The notes beneath the pieces were generated by a model that had not been told where the DNA came from, made no database searches, and worked only from the letters and a program-made list of their open reading frames with translations. This document shows positions 23,897-31,715 of a stretch of 39,006 bases of DNA, in pieces. Source of the DNA: Planctomycetales bacterium (GTDB lineage: Bacteria > Planctomycetota > Phycisphaerae > SM23-33); the NCBI GenBank assembly GCA_030592655.1, contig JAUVIQ010000004.1, forward strand, positions 1-39,006, in the 5' to 3' direction. A program made the position numbers and the translations under genes. Positions within the stretch are counted from its first letter, which is position 1. Each line of letters begins with the position of its first letter.

Positions 23897-24697
23897 ATGG
23901 ACACAAAGCGAGACATTTTACGAAAATCGCACGGATTCGTTGAGAAATCCGCAATCCGCCGTTCGACTTCGCTCACGGCCCTGAGCCTGTCGAAGGGCAA
24001 TCCGCTCGTCAGGGCGGAGCCTGCCGTAGCCCGGCAATCCGCAATCGGATTTACGCTTGTTGAACTATTGGTGGTTGTCGTGATTATCGCTCTTCTTGTA
24101 GGGATGCTACTTCCCTCGCTGAATCGATTCATCGCTATGGGCGAGAAGGCGAAGACTCAGGCGACCATCAACCTGATAGACGGTGCGTGCCAGCAGTATT
24201 TCACAGATTTTGAGGACTATCCTCCCAGCCGTGATGCAACCGACTACAACGGATGGACTGGAAGCGAGTTAGTGGTGTTGTTCCTGACGGGTTATGGCCC
24301 CGACTTGAACGACGACGGCATACCTGACCTTGCGAATCTTGACACCGATGATGGTGTAGAGGATTACGGTTTCCGCGTCAAGCCGCGTCAAACTCCGTAT
24401 CATGGGCCTTACAACAACGTGGAAAAACTGGACACACGCATCGACACCAGGCCTGAATTCGTCGATGTTTTCGGAGAATCCGGAGGTAATCCGATACTGT
24501 ACTACCGATGGACCGGTTCGAGTTACAACTCCCTTCACAACATCGGCGACCCGAGCAACGTGAGCAGTTACGCCCAGAACGCCGGCGGAAAGTACTATCG
24601 CACCGATTTTATCCTGATCAGCAGCGGGCTTAACGAAGATTGGGACGAACCGAGTGCCCCAAAGAGCGATGATGTTACAAACTTCTTTAACAGATAA
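23897..24697 (+). CDS. Pseudopilin with a calcium-loop-like segment
   Basis: 266 residues, start 3 bases after the previous stop. Prepilin site G-FTLVELLVVVVIIALLVGML after a 51-residue leader. That leader is translated from repeat DNA: TCCGCAA-type words, then CCCTGAGCCTGTCGAAGGG, a palindromic word often seen as a dispersed repeat in bacteria. The mature part begins GEKAKTQATINLIDGACQQY and YPPSRDATDYNGWTGSEL, then DLNDDGIPDLANLDTDDG, an Asp/Asn-rich loop like calcium-binding motifs. Calcium sites stabilise major pseudopilins of the GspG type, so this may be a structural fibre subunit (inference). Confidence 0.85.
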   Translation: MDTKRDILRKSHGFVEKSAIRRSTSLTALSLSKGNPLVRAEPAVARQSAIGFTLVELLVVVVIIALLVGMLLPSLNRFIAMGEKAKTQATINLIDGACQQYFTDFEDYPPSRDATDYNGWTGSELVVLFLTGYGPDLNDDGIPDLANLDTDDGVEDYGFRVKPRQTPYHGPYNNVEKLDTRIDTRPEFVDVFGESGGNPILYYRWTGSSYNSLHNIGDPSNVSSYAQNAGGKYYRTDFILISSGLNEDWDEPSAPKSDDVTNFFNR

Positions 24698-24707
24698 GAG
24701 GTCTCTG

Positions 24708-25244
24708 ATGAAAGACGGTACTTTACATTCGATTCGAGGGTGGCACAGGTTTGTAACCTGTGTACGCCACACAGGTTGCAAACCTGTGCCACGAGGTTTT
24801 ACGCTGGTGGAGATGATTGTAGCGATAAGCGTCGTTGTCATCCTGGTTACGATTGTTGTGGGTGTTTCTCATATGGTGCTCGCCAGGGCAGGGAAAGAGC
24901 GGACAAAACTCAACATGCAGGTAATCCTCCAGGCGATCGAGGCCTTTCGAGAGACCGACAGTACCGGCCTTTATCCACCGACTACCGGAACCACCCCCGA
25001 GGATCGCAACAAAGCGCTGTTCACTGCGCTGAAAGATAACCCTGCCGCCGAAGCGAAACTGCGAAATTTGCCTGGCGACGCGATTGAAAATATCAACAGT
25101 AACGATTGTTTTGTTGACGGATTCGAGAGGGTGCTGGATTACAGTTCCGACGGCGGCGTCGGAGGAATGCCGGTGTTGATTTCCGCCGGCCCCGATAGCG
25201 ACTTTGACACGGAAAAAGACAACATACGTTCGGATAACCAATAA
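24708..25244 (+). CDS. GspG-like pseudopilin with a palindrome in its leader
   Basis: 178 residues from ATG 24708, which has AAGAGG 6 bases before it; the frame is open 18 codons further up, inside the preceding gene. Prepilin site G-FTLVEMIVAISVVVILVTIV after a 30-residue leader. Residues 11-29 of the leader are the translation of the palindrome at 24740-24792. The mature part resembles GspG: KLNMQVILQAIEAFRETDST, GLYPPTTGTTPEDRNKAL, and an acidic C-terminal SAGPDSDFDTEKDNI that could bind calcium. It may be the major pseudopilin, although this is not certain given two other similar subunits. The stop overlaps the next ATG by one base. Confidence 0.83.
   Translation: MKDGTLHSIRGWHRFVTCVRHTGCKPVPRGFTLVEMIVAISVVVILVTIVVGVSHMVLARAGKERTKLNMQVILQAIEAFRETDSTGLYPPTTGTTPEDRNKALFTALKDNPAAEAKLRNLPGDAIENINSNDCFVDGFERVLDYSSDGGVGGMPVLISAGPDSDFDTEKDNIRSDNQ
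24740..24792. repeat. Palindromic element inside the leader of a pseudopilin gene
   Basis: GTGGCACAGGTTTGTAACCT and on to 24762 pairs with 24768-24792 over nearly the whole arm (5-base loop). It starts with the same GTGGCAC edge as the palindrome at 3739-3832. Confidence 0.92.
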
Positions 25245-25996
25245 TGAAAAAGCAATCCGCAATCAGCCATCAGCAATCAGTAATCAGACAGCGGGCGTTC
25301 ACGATTGTCGAACTGCTGGTGGTTATTTCCACCATCGCGCTGGCGTTGGCGATCACAATGCCGGGGATAGTAGGGCTGTTCACCGCCGGTACGGACTTGC
25401 AATCGCGGAATGTCATAAGCGGAATGCTCGGTGCTGCCCGCGCCGTCGCCATTGAAAATCAGTCGTATGCGGCTGTGCACGTGCAGATAGGTACCGACGG
25501 GAAATGCTGGGTAGCAGTGATGCAATACGATAACGATCCGGTATCGACGTCGTTTGGAAAGTTTGTTCCGGTTTCCGGTTTTCCTCCGAAATCCATGCCG
25601 GGAGATATGGCCTTCGGGGGGATATCCTCTGATTATGTTACGGGAGGAAGTTATGATTCCACCGTTAACACTGAACTGGATGAATTTACCACCTTCAACG
25701 TAATCTTCAGTCCGGACGGTAGCCTGACCGGACGGGTTAACGGTAATAATCCTCAAATCGAGACGGACGTGAAGATTTTCGGCGGGGACGGTGCTACGCC
25801 GGAGCAGAAAAGATGGGACCATCCCGCCAGCCTTCCCCCCGGTCCTACTCTCGACGAGCAGGGCGTTCGCGCGATAACGGCATTTCATTATAAAACGTTT
25901 AAGGCGATGCCGGACAGGCAGGACTGGCTTGAAAAGAACGGACAGTTTTTGTGCATCAACCCCTATACGGGCAAACTGCTGCCGGATGAGAAATAA
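25244..25996 (+). CDS. GspH-like minor pseudopilin
   Basis: 250 residues; the ATG overlaps the previous TAA by one base. The prepilin site is A-FTIVELLVVISTIALALAIT (Ala rather than Gly before the cut, which prepilin peptidases can accept). The 18-residue leader is short for this cluster, yet its codons 4-15 are five CAATCAG-type heptamers (25253-25287). The mature part starts DLQSRNVISGMLGAARAVAI and ENQSYAAVHVQI, the usual GspH pattern of helix then strand pairs, and ends with a C-terminal region containing FHYKTFKAMPDRQDW. Probably a minor, tip-associated subunit. Confidence 0.8.
   Translation: MKKQSAISHQQSVIRQRAFTIVELLVVISTIALALAITMPGIVGLFTAGTDLQSRNVISGMLGAARAVAIENQSYAAVHVQIGTDGKCWVAVMQYDNDPVSTSFGKFVPVSGFPPKSMPGDMAFGGISSDYVTGGSYDSTVNTELDEFTTFNVIFSPDGSLTGRVNGNNPQIETDVKIFGGDGATPEQKRWDHPASLPPGPTLDEQGVRAITAFHYKTFKAMPDRQDWLEKNGQFLCINPYTGKLLPDEK
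25253..25287. repeat. CAATCAG heptamer array, five units
   Basis: CAATCCG, CAATCAG, CCATCAG, CAATCAG, TAATCAG at exact 7-bp spacing, in the leader of the GspH-like gene. Confidence 0.92.
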
Positions 25997-25998
25997 CC

Positions 25999-26802
25999 AT
26001 GAAGAAGCAATCGAATAATCAGTCCACGGATTACACGGATTCTGAATCAGGGCAATCCACAATCCGCAATCCGCAACTCGCCACGGCCAGCCCTGACGGG
26101 TCCGCAATCAAGCGAACGGGTTTTTCGCTGGTGGAACTGATGATGTCGCTTGGAATCCTGGTGGTGGGTCTGTCGATGGTCGCCACCGCATTCCCTACTG
26201 CCATGCTGGAGACGAAGTTATCCGTCGCCGACACGTCGGCTACGATGGTCTCTGAAAACGCAGTCGCCATCTGCCGGGCGAAACTCCGCCACAATACGAT
26301 TAAAGGATTGGTCAGCGGGGCACTTTCGGACCAGACCGATCTGATTAATATCCCCGCCCACACCTGCGATTTGACCTATCCGGTTACCTACGGCGATCAC
26401 AACAGCAACCCTGATGGCTGGATCGAAATCCCATCGGACAGCGGTACGTGGTTTCCGTCAACCCTTTACGGATGGCTTCTGGCAGCCTGCCAGCCGAGCG
26501 GTAATAACACTAATGATTATCAACTGATCTTCGTTCCTTATCGTAAGTTCCTTCCGGGCGATGCGGCTCCGGCGTTTTCAGATGTTGTTACCGACGGGGA
26601 CAGGATAACCGGCGTCGGCAATGTCATCAGCATCGGAGCGCCGGTGATATGCAAAGCCGACGGTACTTACGCTTTCGTTGTTGATTCAACAGGTAAACTC
26701 ACCCGTACGATTAGCCCCGGAGCCGCCCTGACTGTAGGCCCGGACGGGCGGAATTCGCCCGCGATCGGGTGTTATGTGGTTCGCACAGCCGTCAGGCCTT
26801 AG
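25999..26802 (+). CDS. GspI/PilV-like minor pseudopilin
   Basis: 267 residues, start 2 bases after the previous stop. Prepilin site G-FSLVELMMSLGILVVGLSMV after a 41-residue leader, part of which is four CAATCCG heptamers (26053-26080, read as QSTIRNPQL). The pattern GxxLVELMMSLGILVVGL and the following AFPTAMLETKLSVADTSATM fits the GspI/PilV group, in which the helix is followed by a short polar linker. The mature domain is otherwise not recognisable. It is likely part of the tip complex with the GspJ-like and GspK-like proteins. Confidence 0.82.
   Translation: MKKQSNNQSTDYTDSESGQSTIRNPQLATASPDGSAIKRTGFSLVELMMSLGILVVGLSMVATAFPTAMLETKLSVADTSATMVSENAVAICRAKLRHNTIKGLVSGALSDQTDLINIPAHTCDLTYPVTYGDHNSNPDGWIEIPSDSGTWFPSTLYGWLLAACQPSGNNTNDYQLIFVPYRKFLPGDAAPAFSDVVTDGDRITGVGNVISIGAPVICKADGTYAFVVDSTGKLTRTISPGAALTVGPDGRNSPAIGCYVVRTAVRP
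26053..26080. repeat. CAATCCG heptamer array, four units
   Basis: CAATCCA, CAATCCG, CAATCCG, CAACTCG at 7-bp spacing inside the leader of the GspI-like gene. Same word family as TCCGCAA, in another phase. Confidence 0.9.
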
Positions 26803-26907
26803 AACGCGAATGACGCGAATAAAACGAATTACGCGAATCGAATAGAAGAAGAAACAACAGAACGTAGGTAGAAAGAAACAGAAAAGATTATATATGAGAT
26901 TTCTTTT
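26803..26907. repeat. Spacer with a 9-bp-period array
   Basis: ACGCGAATG, ACGCGAATA, AAACGAATT, ACGCGAATC follow one another at 9-bp spacing from about 26812. The rest of the spacer is A-rich and shows only a weak ribosome-binding site for the next gene. Confidence 0.75.
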
Positions 26908-27942
26908 ATGAACGCGACGACAGGACATTCTGGTTTTGTGCATTCGGGTCTGCAATCCCCACGGGCTTCAGGGTCTGCAATCCGCAATCCCCACGGGACC
27001 GAGGGTCCGCAATCCCCACGGGACCGAGGGTCCGCAATCCCCACGGGACCGAGGGTCCGCAATCTCTTTGCGGGTTTTACGCTTATAGAGTTGATGGTCT
27101 CGATAATCATACTGACGGCGATCATTCTCATTGTCAGCACCTTGCTGGATAATGCTCAGCGGGCTGTGAAAGTGTCCCAGGGGACCATTGTCGCCGACGC
27201 CGATGCCCGCGCGGTTGTGGAGCGGATTCGTGCCGACTTGGCCGGACTGACCACGGAGGGCTTCCTGGCCATTTACACCGACACTGACGACAGGCCTCAC
27301 CTGGTATTCACTGCCGCTGGGGTGTATCGAAGCATGATCGATTCAACCATTGCCAACGCCGCCCGAATAGACTACGGCCTGGACGGAAGCGCCGACAAAA
27401 ACGTCCTCTGGCGACGAGCGTTCCTGCTCAATGCCGAAATCGCCACGATCACCGACGACGACCACGAGAAAATATCCCTGGCCGATTATAAGGTCTGGAA
27501 CCGCTCCGATATTGACTTCACACTCTACAACGGCGCCGCTCCGGCAGGGCAGTATGACTGGCCCGTCGGAAGCGGAATCATGTTCGATTGTTTTACCAAC
27601 ACGCCGTCGATGACGCTTCCGCCCAACAGTCTCGCGGATTTGGAAAACATTTGGCCTTACCTGGCCAGACCATGCACAGACCTGAAAATCGACTGGGCTG
27701 ACGGAACGCTCGATGCCGGAAAGATGCTCGTCTGGTACAACTCGGACGCGCCGAAGGCGGGGTGGGCGGGGCAAGTCGCCGCCGACGATGTAGTAGAGTA
27801 TTGCAACCTTGTCGGTAAATATTGTGCTCTCTGGACATACGAAAAGAAGGATAATTGGCCCTCGGCCCTGCGAATCACCTTTACGCTGGGGACGGGTGAA
27901 ACAGCCCAGACATACGAGGTAATCGTGGCTCTGCCACGGTAA
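26908..27942 (+). CDS. GspJ-like minor pseudopilin with a 25-bp tandem repeat in its leader
   Basis: 344 residues. Prepilin site G-FTLIELMVSIIILTAIILIV after a 56-residue leader, the longest in the cluster. Codons about 14-52 are translated from 25-bp tandem units; because 25 is not a multiple of 3, each unit is read in a different frame, giving three unlike peptides (IRNPHGTEGPQ, SPRDRGSAIP, TGPRVRN). The mature part shows the GspJ pattern: NAQRAVKVSQGTIVADADAR, AVVERIRADLAGLT, a long body, and a C-terminal strand block ALRITFTLGTGETAQTYEVI. Losing or gaining one unit would close the gene. It is followed by a palindrome and the GspK-like gene. Confidence 0.84.
   Translation: MNATTGHSGFVHSGLQSPRASGSAIRNPHGTEGPQSPRDRGSAIPTGPRVRNLFAGFTLIELMVSIIILTAIILIVSTLLDNAQRAVKVSQGTIVADADARAVVERIRADLAGLTTEGFLAIYTDTDDRPHLVFTAAGVYRSMIDSTIANAARIDYGLDGSADKNVLWRRAFLLNAEIATITDDDHEKISLADYKVWNRSDIDFTLYNGAAPAGQYDWPVGSGIMFDCFTNTPSMTLPPNSLADLENIWPYLARPCTDLKIDWADGTLDAGKMLVWYNSDAPKAGWAGQVAADDVVEYCNLVGKYCALWTYEKKDNWPSALRITFTLGTGETAQTYEVIVALPR
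26949..27064. repeat. 25-bp tandem repeat in the GspJ-like leader
   Basis: A diverged unit at 26949-26973, then three identical units at 26981-27005, 27006-27030 and 27031-27055 (TCCGCAATCCCCACGGGACC plus GAGGG), then a partial copy to 27064. A single dispersed copy occurs at about 15488-15512. Confidence 0.95.
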
Positions 27943-27943
27943 A

Positions 27944-27961
27944 AATTGCCAATTGGCAATT
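27944..27961. repeat. Perfect palindrome between the GspJ-like and GspK-like genes
   Basis: AATTGCCAATTGGCAATT begins 2 bases after the GspJ-like stop. The same core recurs at 30587-30610 after the GspK-like gene. Confidence 0.9.
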
Positions 27962-28004
27962 ACGAAGTGGTTCATTGGTTGTTGGGCCGAAGGGAAGGTG
28001 CAAA

Positions 28005-30584
28005 ATGGTACGTTATCACCGAAAAGGTTCTGTTATCGTGATGGTGGTGGGTCTGCTGGTAATGCTGGCGATGGTCGGCACGACGTTTATCATCATCGCC
28101 CACATGGACCGCAGGGAGTCCCACAGCGTCGCCACCGTTGCTCCCATGAAGCAGGTCGCAGGCGGAGTGTTTCAGCAGATTCGCGTCAAACTCGCAGAGG
28201 ATCTGTATTTCGACACCGCCACCGGCGCTGTTATCTACGGAAAAACCAACATCAACTACAAAGAGCAGTGCGATTTCGCCCACGAAGATTACGACAAACA
28301 CCTGGCAAGTTTCGGCCCTGTTGATGTCGGCGGGGTTTCGAGGTGGAAACACCTCAGTAATCACGAAAATGCCGCCGTTGGTTTCGCCGACGTAGCAGCC
28401 AATGACCCTTTACTGGTCGATACAAACGGATCCCTCGACGACGGTGTGAACGCCGGCGATGCGATACTGTTCAATTCGGGCGTTACCAACCGATCCGGGG
28501 GTGAATACTGGGTCGCTTATCGGCTCATAGACGCCTCAAGCCTGATGAACATCAACTCTGCCTATTCGGCTTCCGCAGCTGCGAGCGGGACCGTCATGCC
28601 GATAACCAATATCGCCCTTAATGTTCTTACCAATGCGGCTACCCGCGACAACGTCCATGCCGCGCGCAACGGTTCAACTTCCGACAATATCGCCACGTAT
28701 AAAACCAATTATGTCCAGAGGCCTTGCAACCCGGCGGTCAAGACTTATCTGCCTTTTGACATTTCCGACATGTTGTCGTTGAGGTGGGGCGGGGCTGTTC
28801 CTGATACCGCCTCGGGGCGGTTGTGGGAGGCATTGGGCGGACAGTTCGGTTCCGCCAAGCCATACCTGACGGTATTCTCGTCCTCGCGTGATCATCTCCG
28901 ACGGGCCAGCGGCAACCTGGACCAGCCCGACAACAGAAGGATCGACCTGAACAACGCCGTTTTCGATGATTTGTTCAAGGCCTTCTACAACGCCATTCCA
29001 GAGGGGATCGCCGGATTCACGGACGATGATAACGCCCGCCGGTTCGTATCCGCTCAACTGGCAGTCAACGTCATCGACTATCGCGATCCCGACAGCGACG
29101 TAACAGTTCAAACGGTCCCAGGGGTCGCTCCGGCGGTGGGTGTCTATGGTATCGAGCGACAACCTTTCATCACCGAACTGTTCTACAAGGTGTACAAGGT
29201 CAGTGAGGTCCCCGCCGACGTCTATGCCCGCTATTCCGCTATCGAGTTGTTTAATCCTTACAAGACCGGCATAAGGATCGTCGGTTTCAAACTTACAGAG
29301 GGCGGAGTGGAAAAGACGCCCACCGGCGGCTGGCCCGACGTAAGCATTTCGTCCGGAAAGCGAATTGTGATTGTTTCGGACGCCACTACCATACCGGTTC
29401 ATGCCGACGCCGAAAGGGTCCTTGTTATTCCGGGTTTGGACCTTAATAAGGGCGTTAAGATATATCGTTCGCGTAACAGTAACGGGAGCGGCGCCAAGGA
29501 CGTTCCGCTGGCGGACGCCACAGTCAACGTGGATGACCCAGTCCTGAATAGGGCAAGAATGGCGGTCCTTCAAAGGGATGATGTTCCGGCAGACGCCAAG
29601 TACTCCCTTAATGTGGCAAATATTTTTACAAACCGGGATTACACCAACGAAAACATCGTTGGTGTCCCGATGACTGCCGAAAATACAAACCTCGGTAAAG
29701 CCAACGATAATTACAGTTGTGACGATATAACCAACGCCGTACCGACGCCTGTTTTCGTCCGAAACGGTAATCTGATTAACCTCGGCGAGGTCTTACGCAT
29801 CTTCTACGTCGGTCCGTCAAGTAGCGATGTGTCGCTGGATGTGGCCCTTGCGTCGATGAGCCCGACCAATGTTTCCAACGGCAGGCTTTACACGTTTGGC
29901 GTGATCAAGGCCGGTACGGACCCGCAAATTCCCGCTGCCTGTATGCTCGGCGATTACATGGACGTACTTGTGCCGGACACGAATAACACCGGCAGGACCG
30001 ATACGGTCTATGGACGAATTAACATCAACACCGCACCCTGGCAGGTCATCCAATACCTGCCGGGTATCGCTTCAATTCCCACGCAGGCGCAGCGGGAACT
30101 TGTCGCAAAGGACATTGTCGCCTACCGCGATCTGCTCAATAATCCGGGTGGAACGAACTACTCCGTCGGCGGGAACGCCAGGGCTAACGCTATGGTTCCG
30201 GCTCTGACCCACCTGCGGGAAGATGCCGGTTTCGCCAGTCCGGGCGAGTTGGCCATTCCGCTGGCGAAGATCATTGCACCCATGCCAAGAAATACTTATG
30301 GCGTCTCCGCCCCAAATTGCTACAAAATATCCGACAGCGGCGCAGGTGATGACGGGCTCGACGAAATTACCGGCGATCTGAGCAAGTACGACATCTATTA
30401 TGCCTGGCTTGCGAATCAGATTACGGTTCGCTCCGACGTTTATATCGCTTACATTCGCGTCCAGGTCGGTAACGATCCAGCCACAACCGGCCCTGTTCGC
30501 AGATACATAGCCGTCCTCGACCGAAGCAACTGTACTTCATCCAACGACCTGCCCAACGTGCTGATGTTCGCGGAATTGAAGTAG
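28005..30584 (+). CDS. GspK-like pseudopilin, much longer than usual
   Basis: 859 residues from ATG 28005, chosen because GGAAGG lies about 6 bases upstream; an open frame 10 codons earlier lacks a binding site and would run through repeat DNA. The leader is short and normal (MVRYHRKG), then SVIVMVVGLLVMLAMVGTTF. There is no Glu at +5, as is typical for GspK, which caps the pseudopilus tip. The GspK-specific block near 670 (GRININTAPWQVIQYLPGI, then QRELVAKDIVAYRDLL) is a helix-hairpin-helix-like segment. A related stretch near 335 (AFYNAIPEGIAGFTDDDNAR, then AVNVIDYRDPDSD) suggests two such modules. Typical GspK has about 320 residues. The middle region (about 400-640) may display an extra surface domain. 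It ends the operon. Confidence 0.85.
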   Translation: MVRYHRKGSVIVMVVGLLVMLAMVGTTFIIIAHMDRRESHSVATVAPMKQVAGGVFQQIRVKLAEDLYFDTATGAVIYGKTNINYKEQCDFAHEDYDKHLASFGPVDVGGVSRWKHLSNHENAAVGFADVAANDPLLVDTNGSLDDGVNAGDAILFNSGVTNRSGGEYWVAYRLIDASSLMNINSAYSASAAASGTVMPITNIALNVLTNAATRDNVHAARNGSTSDNIATYKTNYVQRPCNPAVKTYLPFDISDMLSLRWGGAVPDTASGRLWEALGGQFGSAKPYLTVFSSSRDHLRRASGNLDQPDNRRIDLNNAVFDDLFKAFYNAIPEGIAGFTDDDNARRFVSAQLAVNVIDYRDPDSDVTVQTVPGVAPAVGVYGIERQPFITELFYKVYKVSEVPADVYARYSAIELFNPYKTGIRIVGFKLTEGGVEKTPTGGWPDVSISSGKRIVIVSDATTIPVHADAERVLVIPGLDLNKGVKIYRSRNSNGSGAKDVPLADATVNVDDPVLNRARMAVLQRDDVPADAKYSLNVANIFTNRDYTNENIVGVPMTAENTNLGKANDNYSCDDITNAVPTPVFVRNGNLINLGEVLRIFYVGPSSSDVSLDVALASMSPTNVSNGRLYTFGVIKAGTDPQIPAACMLGDYMDVLVPDTNNTGRTDTVYGRININTAPWQVIQYLPGIASIPTQAQRELVAKDIVAYRDLLNNPGGTNYSVGGNARANAMVPALTHLREDAGFASPGELAIPLAKIIAPMPRNTYGVSAPNCYKISDSGAGDDGLDEITGDLSKYDIYYAWLANQITVRSDVYIAYIRVQVGNDPATTGPVRRYIAVLDRSNCTSSNDLPNVLMFAELK

Positions 30585-30586
30585 TT

Positions 30587-30610
30587 ATCAATTGCCAATT
30601 GGCAATTGAT
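30587..30610. terminator. Perfect palindrome between the GspK-like gene and ispG
   Basis: 24-bp palindrome ATCAATTGCC-AATTGGCAATTGAT between convergent stops, with the same core as 27944-27961. It is A/T-rich with no long T tract, so termination is plausible but unproven. Confidence 0.5.
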
Positions 30611-30617
30611 TGACCAA

Positions 30618-31715
30618 TCAACCTCTTTCTTCTAGGAGAGAGCGGACTTCCGTTACGAGCGCTTCGACTATTTCCTCTTCGCCCACGGTTCGGACGTATT
30701 TCCCTTGCCGGTAGATAGCGGCCTTTCCTTTTCCGCAGCAGGCGGCTGCGTCTGCGCCGTCGGCTTCGCCGGGTCCGTTGACGATGCATCCCATCACCGC
30801 GACGGTTACATGAGGCTTCACGTCAGCCAGTGCGGTGCGGACTTCTTCAGCCAGCGTGGCGACGTCCGCTTCGGTCCGGCCACAGGTCGGACAGGCGATT
30901 ATCTCGGCCCCTTCGCGCGCGCGCAGGCGAAGCGAAGCGAGAAGTTCCTTCGCAGCGGCTACTTCAGCCACCGGGTCGCCGGCGAAACTGATGCGAACCG
31001 TATCGCCGATTCCCTCCGCCAGCAGCGTCCCTAACGCAGCCACCGACCGCACCAGGCCTGTCGAGGCGGTCCCGGCGTGGGTCAGCCCCAAATGCAGCGG
31101 ATAGTCAAACCGCTCGCTCAAAGCGCGATTGACCGCGATGGTTGTCATTGCGTCGTGGCTCTTGGCCGACAGGACAAGGTCGTGAAAATCGGCTTCGATG
31201 AAGACTTCGAGGTAATCGGCGATGGTTTCGACCATCAGTTCATCCATTGGTTTGGCGAGTTGATCGGTCCGGCGGTCGCCGTCCGTTCGGTCCATGACGG
31301 ACCCTTCGTTGACGCCGACGCGGATGGGTATTCCGGCGTCTTTGGCTGCGTCGATAACTTCCCGAACAGCCTGCTTATCGGAGATATTACCCGGATTGAG
31401 GCGGATTTTATGCACGCCGGCTTCGATGGATTCGAGTGCTCGCTGGAACCGGAAATGTACGTCAGCCACTATCGGAACGGGAGCGGCGGCGACGATTTCG
31501 CCAAGAGCGGCTGTGTCTGCGGGTGTGGCGGCGGCGACGCGGACGATGTCGCAACCGGCCTGGGCCAAAGCCTCTATCTGCGCCAGAGTCGCGCGAACGT
31601 CGGACGTCGGCGTGGTGGTCATCGACTGGATGCTCACCGGCGCACCGCCGCCGATGCGAACGCCGCCGACGCTTACGCCGCGAGTCTTTCCGCGTTGAAT
31701 TTCAGGAAGTTTCAT
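30618..31715 (-). CDS. ispG: 4-hydroxy-3-methylbut-2-enyl diphosphate synthase
   Basis: Next-to-last step of the MEP isoprenoid pathway: an iron-sulfur reductase converting MEcPP to HMBPP in the cytoplasm. 365 residues, normal for the short bacterial form. TIM-barrel part: VSIQSMTTTPTSDVRATLAQ, PIVADVHFRFQRALESIEAG, KIRLNPGNI, and VNEGSVMDR. The C-terminal [4Fe-4S] domain shows the cysteines in CPTCGR and GCIVNGPGEADGAD. An odd detail is the DAAACCGKGKAAIYRQGKYV stretch, which has two extra Cys where most relatives have none. The start overlaps the stop of the upstream HEAT-repeat gene by ATGA, so the two are coupled. Confidence 0.96.
   Translation of the reverse strand: MKLPEIQRGKTRGVSVGGVRIGGGAPVSIQSMTTTPTSDVRATLAQIEALAQAGCDIVRVAAATPADTAALGEIVAAAPVPIVADVHFRFQRALESIEAGVHKIRLNPGNISDKQAVREVIDAAKDAGIPIRVGVNEGSVMDRTDGDRRTDQLAKPMDELMVETIADYLEVFIEADFHDLVLSAKSHDAMTTIAVNRALSERFDYPLHLGLTHAGTASTGLVRSVAALGTLLAEGIGDTVRISFAGDPVAEVAAAKELLASLRLRAREGAEIIACPTCGRTEADVATLAEEVRTALADVKPHVTVAVMGCIVNGPGEADGADAAACCGKGKAAIYRQGKYVRTVGEEEIVEALVTEVRSLLEERG

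Noticed and set aside
27975-28004. Upstream start for the GspK-like gene
   Set aside because: It would extend the leader into repeat-flanking DNA; the ATG at 28005 has a ribosome-binding site and gives a normal leader.
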